A program made the translations under genes and the position numbers. From the NCBI GenBank assembly GCA_032718475.1, contig JAUCBJ010001800.1, positions 1 to 64,000 of the forward strand: a stretch of 64,000 bases of DNA, written 5' to 3'. A model generated the notes under the pieces. That model worked only from the letters and a program-made list of their open reading frames with translations, did no database searches and had not been told where the DNA came from. Source of the DNA: Nemertoderma westbladi (lineage: Eukaryota; Xenacoelomorpha; Nemertodermatida; Nemertodermatidae). Position 1 is the first letter of the stretch. Each line of letters opens with the position of its first letter. Below are positions 44,359 through 55,260 of the stretch, in pieces.

Positions 44359-45518
44359 TAAAAGATGATCTCCCAGAAACTAAGACCCTTGGTTTGAAAT
44401 GGGACACCGAAAGAGATATCCTGTTTTTCCAACTAAAACAGCGAGATAATCCAGTTCGGACTAAACGGATTTGTTGAAGTATCCTGAGCACTTATTTTGA
44501 TCCATTGGGATTTATTAGCCCAGTTATATTGATTGCTCGGAGTTTAGTACAACAAATGTGGCTTGAAAACCACTCATGGGACGATCCACTTAAGGGAGAG
44601 TTGTTAAAGAAGTGGATGAAATGGGAAGATTCTCTACCAGCCATCGAGAACTTTATAATTTCCCGTTCATATTTTGGTCATGTTCTCCCTACGTATTCCT
44701 ATCAACTCCATGTGTTTGGAGACGCCAGCGATATGGGAATAGGTATAGTAGCCTACCTAAGGGTGGAAACTCCGGACGGAATCAAAGTCGCCTTGGTTAC
44801 TTCTAAGGCATTGATAAACAATAAGTTGAAAGTTCCTCGAGCGGAGTTAAAAGCGGCTCTATATGCTACAGCCATCAGCCGGAATGTAACAGAACAGATC
44901 GACTATCCACCAGAGAAAACTGTCTATTGGACCGACGCTTTACTCGTGTTGGAGTATATAACCAATGAAGTCTGTCAGTTCAGCGTCTTCGTTACCAACA
45001 GAGTAGCCATTATACTCAGTCGCACAACGATGGATCAATGGAGACATTGCCCCAGAACGATTAATCCAGCAGACATTGCCTCCAGGGGAGCAACTCCACA
45101 AGAACTGGTAGACACTCCAGACTGGTTAGGTGGACCCGACTTCCTCTACAAAGAAGAAGAAGAATGGCCTCCTCATCTTACTACCACAGAGATTAGACAG
45201 GCCAAGGGAGCGGAGAAAGTCAAACCTAAAACTCGGGCGAGTAAATCGAAGTTATTCAAACCTATGGTAGATCTGTCTGTACTACATACTTCCGGAGACG
45301 ACGCTTTGGATCAGAAACCCACAGCCACAAATAAACTTGTTGTGGAAATCCGTGAGAAGGATTGGAAATCTGGAATACCAGACGTCTCGCAAGGACTCTC
45401 ACCTCTTCTGCAGAGAGCGATACATCACTACAGTTCCTGGAATCGACTCTGTAAGGCCGTTACATATTTAAAGAGATGTTTTCACCATCACTACTCCGGG
45501 ATGAAGGCCAAAAGGTGA
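44340..45518 (+). pseudogene. pol: BEL-1 RT end and RNase H region
   Basis: This continues pol in the -1 frame. It runs from 44340 through a TGA at 44475-44477, then FDPLGFISPVILIARSL, the RNase H-like core (HVFGDASDMGIGIVAYLR, PRAELKAALYAT, YWTDALLVLEYI) and HCPRTINPADIASRG, all typical of BEL pol. RNase H would remove the RNA template. It stops at TGA 45516-45518 and integrase follows in the +1 frame. Each break is a single-base event, so sequencing error is possible. Confidence 0.82.
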
Positions 45519-45537
45519 TACCACTCCAATAACATCA

Positions 45538-47067
45538 GTGCAGATCCATGTTATTAAAGATCTTCCCAAATATAAGATACCCGACAAGTTTCTGAAGGAG
45601 AAGATCAGTTATCAGGAGCATGAAGAAACCAACAAGCAGATGCTGAGACTCCTGCAATGCTATGAAGATTCCGATAAGTATTTCCAGTTGTTGAGAAATC
45701 CACAGATGCGCTTAAGGGATCGTTTCTCTAGCACAATGATAGATGGGTTGATACGTGTTGGAGGAAGATTAACGAATGCTCCATTATCCTTTGACACTAA
45801 GTTCCCCATACTCATTAGAAATCTTGAAATACAAGTCAAGATGATTGTAGATGTTCACAGCAAACTTTATCATGCTGGTAGGGAACGAGTTCTTAGCGAA
45901 ATTCGAACTCGCTATTATTTTTATAAACCCCATAGAGCTCTGAACCAAGTTCTTAGGAACTGCATACCCTGTAGGAAAGCATTCAGTAGGCCTTTAACAC
46001 AGCGAGAGGCAGAATTACCTAGGGAACGAGTAAGCTTCTATGAACCACCCTTTACTAATACCGGTGTGGATTTATTTGGCCCTATTGAAGTATATCGTGC
46101 TAGGACTATTGTCAAGAGATGGTGTGTAATCTTTGTTTGTATGACTTGTAGAGCTATCCATCTCGATATGGTGAACGATTTATCGACCAACAGCTTCCTA
46201 TTAAGCTTACGACGACAGATCGCTCGCTTTGGCACTAGTAACACGATGAGATCTGATAAGGGAACTAACTTCATTGGTGCCAACAATGAAATCAAAGCTT
46301 ACGTCAAAGATTGGAACCAAAGACAGGTGGACGATCAGCTACGAGTAACAGCGTCTAGCTGGACCTTCAACGCCGCCGACGCCCCTTGGTGGGGAGGAAG
46401 TTGGGAGAGATTAATAAGAAGTGTGAAGACAGCATTTCACTTTATAGTGCCTTGCCGCGCGTATCTCACCGACGAACTTTTGCGGACGTTAATGGAGGAA
46501 ATCGCCGCCTATCTCAACGAGAGACCGCTTATGCCAGTCTCATCGAGTCCCGATTCCCTGGAAGCGCTAACACCCGCGCACTTCCTACTGAAGAAACCTG
46601 TAGCCATGCTACCACAATCGGAAATCACAGACGGAGACGAATACTGCCGGCAAACTTGGCAACTCATGCAGTTGTTATCCCGTCGTTTCGCTGATCATTT
46701 CGAAAAACATTATCTGCCCACGCTACAACTTCGAACTAAGTGGTTTGCGCAGCAAGAAAACGTCAGCGCTGGAGACATGGTTCTTATTGTGGATGTAGAT
46801 CTTCCACGTAAGCGGTGGCAGACAGGTCGTATCATCGAGACTCACATCTCGGATGACGGTTTGGTGCGATCGGTAGAACTCGTCGTCATGCGACGTAACT
46901 TCAAGAAACCGGGAATTGTCTTCGAAACGCAGCAGCTCAATCGCCCAGTTGGTCGCTTATGTTTACTGGAAAGAGACAGAGAACTCTCCGGAAACTATGG
47001 GAGGCAAGATACTCTTCCCACGACCACCTCCCTAATCCAACAAACATATAGGGACTCCCCAGCTTAG
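45538..47067 (+). CDS. pol (IN): BEL-1 integrase with C-terminal DUF5641-like domain
   Basis: About 509 codons with no local ATG, so it is the tail of pol after a frameshift. The zinc-binding N-domain has H-x4-H (VHSKLYHAG, residue about 107) and CIPCRK. The catalytic D-D-E triad is present: TGVDLFGP (about 177), SDKGTNFIGAN (about 240) and GGSWERLI (about 287). The C-terminal KWFAQQENVSAGDMVLIVD...RRNFKKPGI fits the DUF5641 tail of BEL integrases. It inserts cDNA with a short target duplication, here 5 bp. All catalytic residues are intact. Confidence 0.9.
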   Translation: MQIHVIKDLPKYKIPDKFLKEKISYQEHEETNKQMLRLLQCYEDSDKYFQLLRNPQMRLRDRFSSTMIDGLIRVGGRLTNAPLSFDTKFPILIRNLEIQVKMIVDVHSKLYHAGRERVLSEIRTRYYFYKPHRALNQVLRNCIPCRKAFSRPLTQREAELPRERVSFYEPPFTNTGVDLFGPIEVYRARTIVKRWCVIFVCMTCRAIHLDMVNDLSTNSFLLSLRRQIARFGTSNTMRSDKGTNFIGANNEIKAYVKDWNQRQVDDQLRVTASSWTFNAADAPWWGGSWERLIRSVKTAFHFIVPCRAYLTDELLRTLMEEIAAYLNERPLMPVSSSPDSLEALTPAHFLLKKPVAMLPQSEITDGDEYCRQTWQLMQLLSRRFADHFEKHYLPTLQLRTKWFAQQENVSAGDMVLIVDVDLPRKRWQTGRIIETHISDDGLVRSVELVVMRRNFKKPGIVFETQQLNRPVGRLCLLERDRELSGNYGRQDTLPTTTSLIQQTYRDSPA

Positions 47068-48707
47068 TAGCATATGGAGTGGGTGTGTGACCATATTATT
47101 TTATATTCTTATTATTTTATATTTATGTATGTATTATTATGTAATTTTATTATAATCGTTTTATTTAATTTTATTTAGTAGCATGTTATTTTAGCGATTA
47201 TTTAGTAGATTAGTGCAATATGTTCGCGTTTATTACGTAATTACTTATATTATATATTTAGTGCGAATGCAAGAAATAATTATTTTCTCTTTCCTTACTG
47301 CCCGTATTACATTACGAATACGTAACTACAGTAAGATGAAATGTCCGTACTTATTAAAGTACAATAAAGCCACTACTATATTCAAGTATTATTGGTAGGC
47401 AGAGTATTAGGAATGCAAAGTTCAGATCCTCGTGTCTCGGCTAAACCAAGCTCTGGGTAGACCTTGGAAACGACTTGCCTCTTCACACTGACATTGCTTC
47501 GTGCGATATTGCTCTCATACCGTATATTAAATAATACATATAGTAGCGTGATGTCCCTTTAACAGTAGCGTATAACGCAAAATAAATCTGTTAAACCCTT
47601 TGACCATCTGCAATTCTAGTCGATTAAGATATCGCGGCACCCACCGATATACTTGAAAGACAAAATTCTAGAATCAGTGGTTAACGTCCCCAGACAACTG
47701 GAATAAACTGGTGCCCATCCTAAATATTAATTATTAATATTTACAAAATCTGTCAAAATTTAGATCCTTTAAAATTCTAGTCGATTAAGATATCGTAGCA
47801 CTTACCGATACTCTTAAAAAGACAAATTCCTAGAATCTAGGATCCCAGTCCCCAGACACGTTCTGGAATAAAATTACGTTTATTTAACATTAAATAATAA
47901 AATTTACGGGAATAAATTTAAATTCATATATTTCAATGAATTTAATAAATTGTCATTTTATACAATTTATAACATTCCCAAAATTCCATTAATTAATAGA
48001 TCATGGGAGCGGAGATTCACTCTATTAAGTGTATTGGTGTGCGAGAATCTCCAATATATAGTCAATAGCCGATAAAATTCATAAAATCATGTATAAAGAG
48101 AAATATTGACAATTAAAGAATTACTATTAAATAGCATCCCAGATCTGTATGCATGAGAATTACCCTAATTCTACCGCTAGCTTTCCATAATGTCACCATG
48201 GCAACAACCACGCTAGAATTAGAAGTGAGTTAAAAGAACAATAGAAGGCTTGCCCCACTGAATAGCATAGGGAATAAATAGCGCACTGCTAGTATCCAAA
48301 GATACATAATAAATAAAGTGACATTCTGGAAGGTACTTGACTAACGGACAAATGACCCGAATGTGTGATAGAATGTGTACCATTTGTGACAGTTACGTGG
48401 AATTTGTGCGTTTGTAGGTGAATGTTACTACTAAGTTGTGTTTACAGTAGTGAGTCGCAATTGTGAAAGTAACGCTAACTCTCCAGTAAGAACCTGAAGT
48501 ACATCTAAGCCTTTGGGACGGACAGTGGAGTGACTTGTGCCAGTTATTGTTGTCGTTGTGTAGCTACATCGTTGGCGAAAGCACAGCGACGACGGTACAT
48601 CGGCGCTGAGGATCTTGCACTGTCCGGGGGCAAAAGAGGGGTAGGCAGCGACGCCCGCTAGCCTAAATATAAACTCATTATAATATTGATAATCTCATAT
48701 AGCAGAT
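47068..48707 (+). other. BEL-1 spacer between pol and the extra ORF
   Basis: A 1.6 kb AT-rich non-coding spacer. It contains a roughly 161-bp tandem duplication (from about 47612 and 47773; AATTCTAGTCGATTAAGATATCG in both). Its last 200 bp turn GC-richer and hold a nested hairpin (48519-48626). ATCTCATATAGCAG ending at 48705 resembles a 3' splice site just before the ATG at 48708. Confidence 0.6.
48519..48626 (+). ncRNA. Nested two-tier RNA hairpin in BEL-1
   Basis: The outer stem CGGACAGTG (48519-48527) pairs perfectly with CACTGTCCG (48618-48626). Inside it GTTGTCGTTGTG (48549-48560) pairs with CACAGCGACGAC (48582-48593), 12 pairs including two G-U. Two coaxial stems in DNA that is otherwise AT-rich suggest a structured RNA. 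The role is unknown; packaging, export or internal initiation for the ORF downstream are possibilities. Confidence 0.5.
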
Positions 48708-50230
48708 ATGACTAAGTTGATAGAAGATGATCTTGGTATCAGGGAGCGATATACTCTAAGTTTACAAACGTTTGTTGATAGCTTGATACGCGGCGACGCT
48801 GGTCCAACTACTACGGAGGACGATGGTCGTTATATCTAAGCGCCAATGTCCCGGGAGCAACTTGCGCGTGGGTTGGACTGTAGAAAATTCACCGCTCGCT
48901 GTGCGCGTCGTAAATGGTACGTATATGGACTTCTTAACTACTGGTCATCCTATCGACCTACACGATACGAACGATATAGACACCAAAAGGGAAATGGTTT
49001 TATTTAAATATCATACCCAGCGGAAGCGGAACGATAAACTGAGACTCGAACACGAAAATTCTATTCGAAACCGACTCGAAAGTGCAGATGTTGAAGAGCC
49101 GGATAAACGCAGCGACTTCACCAAATACCTGGAATTCTTGAGAGAAACCTATTTCGATATTACCAGTCAACAGAATCTAGAAACTCGATATCCTCAAGGT
49201 ATACATCATGACCGCATGGTAGAACTCAAACGGCTCTATTCCACTATGATGTATCTTACCGCCGATCGACCGCTACCTGTTGTACCGGATAGCTTCGAAC
49301 AGATGGAGGAATATTGTAAAACTGGAGAACGATCACCCACGTTTCCCCTACAAGACGTGCGTCTTTAGTATTATTGCAATGAATGCCCAAGACCCAACCA
49401 ACAAACGAAAAGACATAAACATCCGCGGAGACGTTGCTTTAAACACGGTTTTACTCGCTATATTTACGGGAGTTTCGAGCGAAACTTGTTCGATGTATCA
49501 CCTACGCTCGTTCGACTCGGACGATCCTTAAATAAACCAATGATCAGAGTTTCGGAATACTCGATCAGACCTCCTCATTCCCTAGTGAGACCTCAGACTC
49601 TTGATCCTATTAGTATGACGGATCCTCCCGAGCTGTACTCACTGCTCAAAGATCTAGTGTTACCTGAACAATTAGTCGGTGGCACCCCGGTTGTGGGCTT
49701 CCTAGATATTAGCCCATCCTACCTAGCCGGATTGGGACGCGGACATTTAATATCGCCGTTTAACCCTTACCATCGTCCCGGCTTAACACGATATAACCTG
49801 TCACCAAAGTGGCGGAGAGCATTGTACCAAATGAGTTAGACGCTATTCTACAAAGATCAGAAAAGGAACTTATGCTTGTTCAGATAAACGTAAATTGCAC
49901 TAGCAAGTCCAAGCGGTAAACAAAGTAACTATATCTCAGTTCGATCGGGAAATCCAGAATCTCTAAGAAGTTATCGAACTTGGACGACCCTATTCTCTGC
50001 GAGAGTTTTTGGATGAACGTATCCAGCTACGAGGAGGAAAATCAGCTCGAGGAGAAGCATATCGAAACGGCGGATACCCCGACCATAATCCTACACCTTC
50101 TGATGCAATCATATTGCACCCTTCACCCAGGATTTATAGCCCTCCTAGTAAAGTGGCTCGCCCCAAAGAGAAAAGGACTCTTGCTAGCCTCAAAAAACTG
50201 CGTAAACGCCGTCCTCGTAAGAAAGACTAA
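48708..50230 (+). pseudogene. BEL-1 extra 3' ORF (unknown family), broken
   Basis: The ATG at 48708 (MTKLIEDDLGIRERYTL) opens a frame that shifts near 48835. It then runs 48823-49839 with one in-frame TAG (49366-49368), and shifts again to a C-terminal part (about 49930-50230) ending KKLRKRRPRKKD, a basic NLS-like tail. After the TAG the frame contains C-x2-C and a later C-x2-H, a possible zinc site. No signal peptide or membrane segment is seen, so it does not look like an envelope. It sits where retroelements carry a third gene. The family is not recognised. Confidence 0.5.
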
Positions 50231-50300
50231 CTGTTTAGAGTAACTTTATATTTTAGAAACTGTGATTTGTTATATTTTATAGACTTAATAATCCCATTTT

Positions 50301-50310
50301 CTGGGAGCGG
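50301..50310 (+). promoter_or_regulatory. Candidate BEL-1 polypurine tract
   Basis: CTGGGAGCGG lies directly before the 3' LTR. GGGAGCGG is short and interrupted by C, so it is a weak but correctly placed plus-strand primer site. Confidence 0.5.
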
Positions 50311-51476
50311 TGTAAAGGCTTTTGCGTAATTAGCTGGTTATTTTCCCCTTAAAGTACTCTGTAGTTGGTTTAACCAGCATAAAAGGCCGTGTCCTTACTG
50401 TATTGTTGTTTTAGAGGACATAAAAGCCATTTCTTCCGTATGTGTACTTTAGCAGACATGATTAGCAATTCTATGACGCAATAAGCCGGATCCTCTTGAA
50501 ACAGTGTAGATACCATGACGACGGCTAACAGCTGATATTGCCACGTAGAACATCTCTTTGTTCTTTGTTCTCTCTTTGTTCGGTCGACCAATCAGAGCGT
50601 TTTTTGCCTCTGTGTTGGAGATGGTGTATAGAAACTAGGGAAGGGAATCAGTATGTGATTTTTCCACAGCCTACAACACCGGCGTGGAACCTCCGTGTTT
50701 CAGTCTTTAGTCTTACATTAGTAGGCTTAATTATAGAATGTATATCCGTTATCAATGCAATGCTTACTGATCATATCAAACTCAGTCACTCATAATCATT
50801 CATACCTTAACATTACTGCTTTTACTGTCGGTTATTCATTATATTTGTTGATGGAACATTATATTCGGAATACTGATAAACAATCAGACACCCCAATCTT
50901 CTTGATATACTAAAGGTTAGAGAGACCGGATACATATAACGATTGCGACTTACATTAAGTGGTTTGAAGTGAATCTAATGCTATTTTATAGGCCCTACAC
51001 GTATTGTCTGTTGTTCTCCTTATATGTGACTAAAATTAGTGAAGGTCGGCAGATTGGTGTGCAGCATTGTGCAGCATTGTGTATGATTGTGATTGATAAC
51101 GAAGCATCTCCTAAAGAATGCGCCATATACGTGAATCTATAGCCATCCCGTTGTGTCTGGTTTAAGTCATAACTCTGTTTATATATTTAAAGCGCCACGT
51201 CCTAAAGGAACTGTTAATATTTCCCGAAAGTGAATAATATTTGTCAGAGATTATATATATTAAGATCAGTCGAATAATACAGTAGGCCTATCCCGCAATA
51301 CGATTAGGCTTCCGAATCCAGTCTCCCGGGTATATCCAGCGGGTGAATGATCGCGCATAGACTGGTTTCGGCTAATGTAGTGTATCAAATATTTGTCGTA
51401 GGCTAAAGACTATCTATTATCTAGAAGACATCCTAATTTGGCAGGTTAAACTGCTAAAGGTCTGAAAGCGCGAACA
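50311..51476 (+). repeat. BEL-1 3' LTR
   Basis: 1166 bp, same ends as the 5' LTR. About six substitutions separate the two, including CCCCGTAAAG/CCCCTTAAAG, CCATATG/CCGTATG and AGCGGAC/AGCAGAC. It keeps the CACGTCCTAAAGGAACTG patch also present in the solo LTR at 0.7-1.8 kb. It is followed by the AGATC duplication. Confidence 0.93.
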
Positions 51477-52864
51477 AGATCCCTCTCCATCTCTGGCCCT
51501 CTCCTCTTCAATGACCTTGTGCTGTTGGAGTCAGCAGCATTTACCTTCCCTTTGGCCTTTTATCTATTTACGGAATCATTACAAGTTCTTTCTTCGTGAT
51601 ATATCTTCTACCACATAATTGACATTGACTGTATGGCCACATCCACCTAGAACTAAACTGTGTGAAATTTATCCAAGGTTATAGTAGATGAGTGCACTCA
51701 ACAAGGCGAAACAGACAGTCATTACCCCGCAAAAGCGAAGTTTGCTAGCTATACATATAGGGTTTGATGATTATCCTGGCAAGCATCTCAATAATACACT
51801 TGTGTTGGATAGTTTGATAAATAATGTAGAAAGAATTTCCAGACATTTATCAACTTCGCTTGAATTTACACCATGAAGTATTGGTTGGAATTGGTTAGAA
51901 TTGCATTGGTTTGGAATAATGACAGAATGATACTGTGATGACCAGATAGATTTCTCCATTATCTTTACTACATTACCTTTATAGACTGGTTCTTGGCTTC
52001 TTTGTGCAGGATATCTTGGATACTTTTACCATACTACAGTTGTAATTTATCTACTGTGGTTATAGTCAGCTGATGCGATGCTCCGCCATGTGGCTTACCA
52101 TTTACTTTCAGTCCTTTGGCCAGTAAATCCCGGAGACTCTTTCAACATCATTTTTGAGTATGACCAATGTCATCTAGTTTCTCTAATCTATGACAGTCTG
52201 GTTTCTCATTTTATAAATGACTTCTCCATCTTCCCTCAGGTTCTTGTCAAATTCTAGCTTCTCATATCTGCAGTTATTTCCTGATAATCATCAAATCTGT
52301 CACATACACTATACGTAGGTATCCAAAACTATGCTATATGAGTCACCATCACAGATCATAGATGTATAACTCAGCATATAATCCTCTTACCTAACTCCAC
52401 ATTTTCTTTGCTACTGCTTCAAGTATAATCTAGTAGACACTCTTATTGGTATTTCTCCATACATTACAATTAGTATATTTTACATATGGACAATAATTAC
52501 ATTTAGAACAAATCGTGGAGCACATAGCATAATCTAAAACCTTTCCTGTATTTAACAGTAATCACGAACCCAGCTCCATAGTTGGCAGTATGCCATCGTT
52601 TTGACCATGTAGCATCAAAAGTAACTTCAGTAGTGTCAGTAATAATTTTATTAGCATATCAATGATCCCCTGGGCATTATCGTCGTAATGGCAATTTCTT
52701 TGCAACAACGGGGTGTATGGTACTAAGATGCTGCTGCTATACAGGTTTTGAAAATGAACAAGGACACCCCACGACTTCTTCATATGTTTTCAAGCCTTCT
52801 AACCCCACAGCAATCTCTAAACAGGCATTTGTATTGCGTTTGTTTATATATATCTACAGTGGCT
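51477..52864. repeat. Rest of the F-box copy B 3' flank
   Basis: Colinear with 16620-17994 with scattered substitutions and short indels. Together with 33339-34534 it rebuilds the copy A flank once BEL-1 and the LINE are removed. No gene is supported. Confidence 0.88.
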
Positions 52865-53465
52865 CTCCCCATCTACAGTGGACTATCTCTCTTTGACTAT
52901 TTAATCGATTTAATTCAAAATCGATATTAGTTAATTGTTTCATTTTATTGTTTACAGCTTCCTGCATGGCTTGCAGGTTTAGTGGGGACTCGTTTACTTT
53001 TTCCCTATAAAGGGAGTCCTCGTTCGCCCGGGCGACCTTTTTACTCGCCCCTGTGGGCCCCATGTCCCCCACCGACTCAACTGAACCAATGGACACGGCC
53101 GGCCATAAGGCGGCATGGTGTCCATCACGAGAGTCGGTGATGGGGGATAAAATAGGGCCCAGACTTTGGGTGTTATGGGGATGGGCGAAGGGGGTACTAG
53201 ATTGGCTGGATAAACACGAATATTATGATACCCCGGTCGTTGTTGGTATGATTTCTACATCTCTGCCCAAAGGCAGAGTGTATCCACAAGATGGGATCGC
53301 AACGTACTGAATGCGCTACTCAATAACAAACCAGCTCTGGGCATGAAGGACTTCATAAAATACCTCGATTATGAATCCTCGTTACTTATGATTACTCAAC
53401 GCCGTGAACGCAACGCGGACCCGAAACTCGACAAAAATCCTACAACTAAACGTCGAGAGTGAGTA
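52865..53465. pseudogene. BEL/Pao gag fragments in opposite directions
   Basis: The plus strand from about 53100 reads WGWAKGVLDWLDKHEYYDTP then STSLPKG, and in another frame DFIKYLDYESSLLMITQ. These match DUF1759 positions of BEL-1. The minus strand 52854-53096 is open with a coiled-coil-like stretch (QEAVNNKMKQLTNIDFELNR). The two meet at ATGGACAC...GTGTCCAT (53089-53096, 53118-53125). This is a decayed, rearranged third BEL element. The minus-strand part is less certain. Confidence 0.55.
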
Positions 53466-53699
53466 TCAATATCTGATATCAATATAATAATGCTTGCTAT
53501 ATTTGGGTCAGATATATATATACTGTATATATCAGTATATAGCCGGTACAACAATACCAGAATACAGTCAGGCAGTTGGCACGGCATAAGCAGACACATT
53601 CAGTACACAGTCAGACAAAGGTAATAAGGTACCGGTAATACTGTTGTAGGCTATATCAGCCATACTAAAATATAACCACCACCAAGATAATATATAATT

Positions 53700-54032
53700 A
53701 AGGTACTGTATAACTTGGAACACATATGTGAAAATGCCCTACCCGACATTGAAAACTTCTGGGTACCCAGAGCTTATTTCCCTAACGCTCTGCCATCGCA
53801 CACGTACCAATTACACGTGTTCGGTGACGCTAGTGACAAGGGCATTGGTATCATAGCCTATTATAGGGCCACTACACCCCAAGACACTCGGGTGTCATCA
53901 CTAGTACTGTAGCGTCCAAATCTTTGATAAAATGCAAAGATTTAACAGTGCCAAGAACTGAACTAAAGGCCGCACTGTTTGCAACTACTGTTGCCAAAAA
54001 TATCCCTGATATAGAATTATATTCTCTAAATG
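53700..54032 (+). pseudogene. BEL/Pao RNase H fragment
   Basis: ENFWVPRAYFPNALPSHTYQ then LHVFGDASDKGIGIIAYYRA (53730-53870) align with the BEL-1 RNase H region. After a frameshift SKSLIKCKDLTVPRTELKAAL continues to about 54030. The domain is truncated before its last acidic residues. It could belong to the same decayed element as the gag fragments at 53 kb. Confidence 0.8.
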
Positions 54033-54139
54033 CCGTGGATTTTCAAAATTTTTATTTTATTCGAATTAACTTTGTTAAAAGATTACATTAAGTCCTCATT
54101 TGTATTTGCTATATCTATTTGTACGATGATTAGTCAAGT

Positions 54140-54209
54140 GGTTCAGTAGCTCAGTCGGTAGAGCGTTGGAAATTATATGTAGTGTGTATTGAGTTCGAAT
54201 CCTTATTAT
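54140..54209 (+). tRNA. tRNA-like sequence (A and B boxes), probably SINE head or pseudogene
   Basis: TAGCTCAGTCGGTAGAGCG (54147-54165) is a good A box and D arm, and GAGTTCGAATCC (54191-54202) a good B box and T arm, at normal spacing. The acceptor stem does not pair (GGTTCAG against TTATTAT) and the anticodon arm is poor, so a functional tRNA is unlikely. A tRNA-derived SINE head or tRNA pseudogene fits better. Confidence 0.5.
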
Positions 54210-54381
54210 TTTTTGTGCAGAATTTCAACTCATTTAAATTGACCGCTACAAATTAATTGCATTTGCTCGAAGTAAGATTAACCAATGAGACTGTAGTTAT
54301 TAGATTGTAACCAATGTCGTACAAGTTATATATTTGCTGGACCAATAGCTATCTTTAAAAACCTGTTAGAACTCATAGAAC

Positions 54382-54565
54382 AATCGAGAATTTTCTCGAT
54401 TGATTGCGGCACAAATTTGGTATAAAAGGTGCGATTTCGTTCATTAGTTATATATCTAAATCAGATTATATCTAAATCTCAGTCTATATCTCAATCATTC
54501 GTGATTTAGATTATCTTTATCTATTAGTTTCTTGTTACGTTTATGTATATCTTCTGTAATAAAGT
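54382..54565 (+). promoter_or_regulatory. Possible LTR promoter/poly(A) region
   Basis: A perfect hairpin CAATCGAGAA-TT-TTCTCGATTG (about 54381-54402), a TATA box TATAAAA (54421-54427) and an AATAAAG signal (54558-54564) follow each other as in an LTR with short R. No matching second LTR is in the window, so the boundaries and the owner element are unknown. Confidence 0.4.
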
Positions 54566-54979
54566 CAGAATTATCGCTAATCTGCCCTTTTTCTATCTGT
54601 TCTACTATGCTTCACCACGGTGAACTCAACTGAGGGACAGGATGGCTGGCTAAACATCGGGCCACAGCAATGAACGGGAACATCTAAGGAATGTAGACAG
54701 GAGACAACCCGCAATATCACTCTTAGTTATTCGCCCATCGCCTGAAAGGTTAGACAGCGTTCGATGCCTTGCTACCTAAGTATAAGACCAAAGATCGAAG
54801 GTAGAGGTAGTGACACGCTGTACGCCTAAAATTACATCTAGGGACTGTACTGTTTTAATTCGGGAAAAAACCGCAGTAGACCTTCATATTCCTACGGGGG
54901 GAGAGCAGGCAGAGATACTAGTACGCAGATAGGACGTAGGCACACCGGTACAAAGCATACACATTGGTAGGGTGCAGCA

Positions 54980-55260
54980 AACTGTACGCCTAACTCTTGC
55001 TAAGTACAGGTGCGTCTGTGACTATTTGTAGTACAACGGTGTCCATTGCATTAGAACTTGTAGGCCAGGAGGGTTACTGTGTTTCACCTGAATTAGGATT
55101 GTACCGTTCAGGCGGTAGGGCAGTTTACGACTAGGCGCAAATAAATTGAGGCTAATTAGGGATACTAACATCTACCGTGTCCCCGCCGACATCCTGATAG
55201 GAAGTTACCAAGCCCACCTAGGTAACCAAAATTCTAGATAGGACGCCAGGCTAGCTATTA
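54980..55260 (+). pseudogene. Possible BEL protease (DUF1758-like) relic
   Basis: Short frames read LLLSTGASVTICST, like a decayed LLDTGAS protease active site, and later RVPADILIGSYQAHLG, like the conserved ILIG of BEL DUF1758. They are in the expected order but with stops between. This is weak, pattern-level evidence only. Confidence 0.35.

Larger units (their letters stand above)
34535..51476 (+). mobile_element. BEL-1: complete 16.9 kb BEL/Pao LTR retrotransposon
   Basis: Two LTRs (34535-35654, 50311-51476; TG...CA) and a 5-bp duplication AGATC bracket gag, protease, RT, RNase H and integrase in the BEL order. A long leader and an extra 3' ORF explain the size. BEL elements are usually 5-10 kb (family knowledge), so this is large. 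The LTRs differ by about six substitutions plus one rearranged patch, implying recent insertion. Pol is nevertheless broken by frameshifts near 44340 and 45510 and a TGA at 44475, so it is either dead or affected by sequencing indels. Confidence 0.93.

Noticed and set aside
48823-49839. Envelope gene in BEL-1
   Set aside because: No signal peptide, fusion-like stretch or membrane anchor; the C-terminus is basic and soluble-looking.
54140-54209. Functional tRNA gene
   Set aside because: A and B boxes are good, but the acceptor stem does not pair and the anticodon arm is not convincing.
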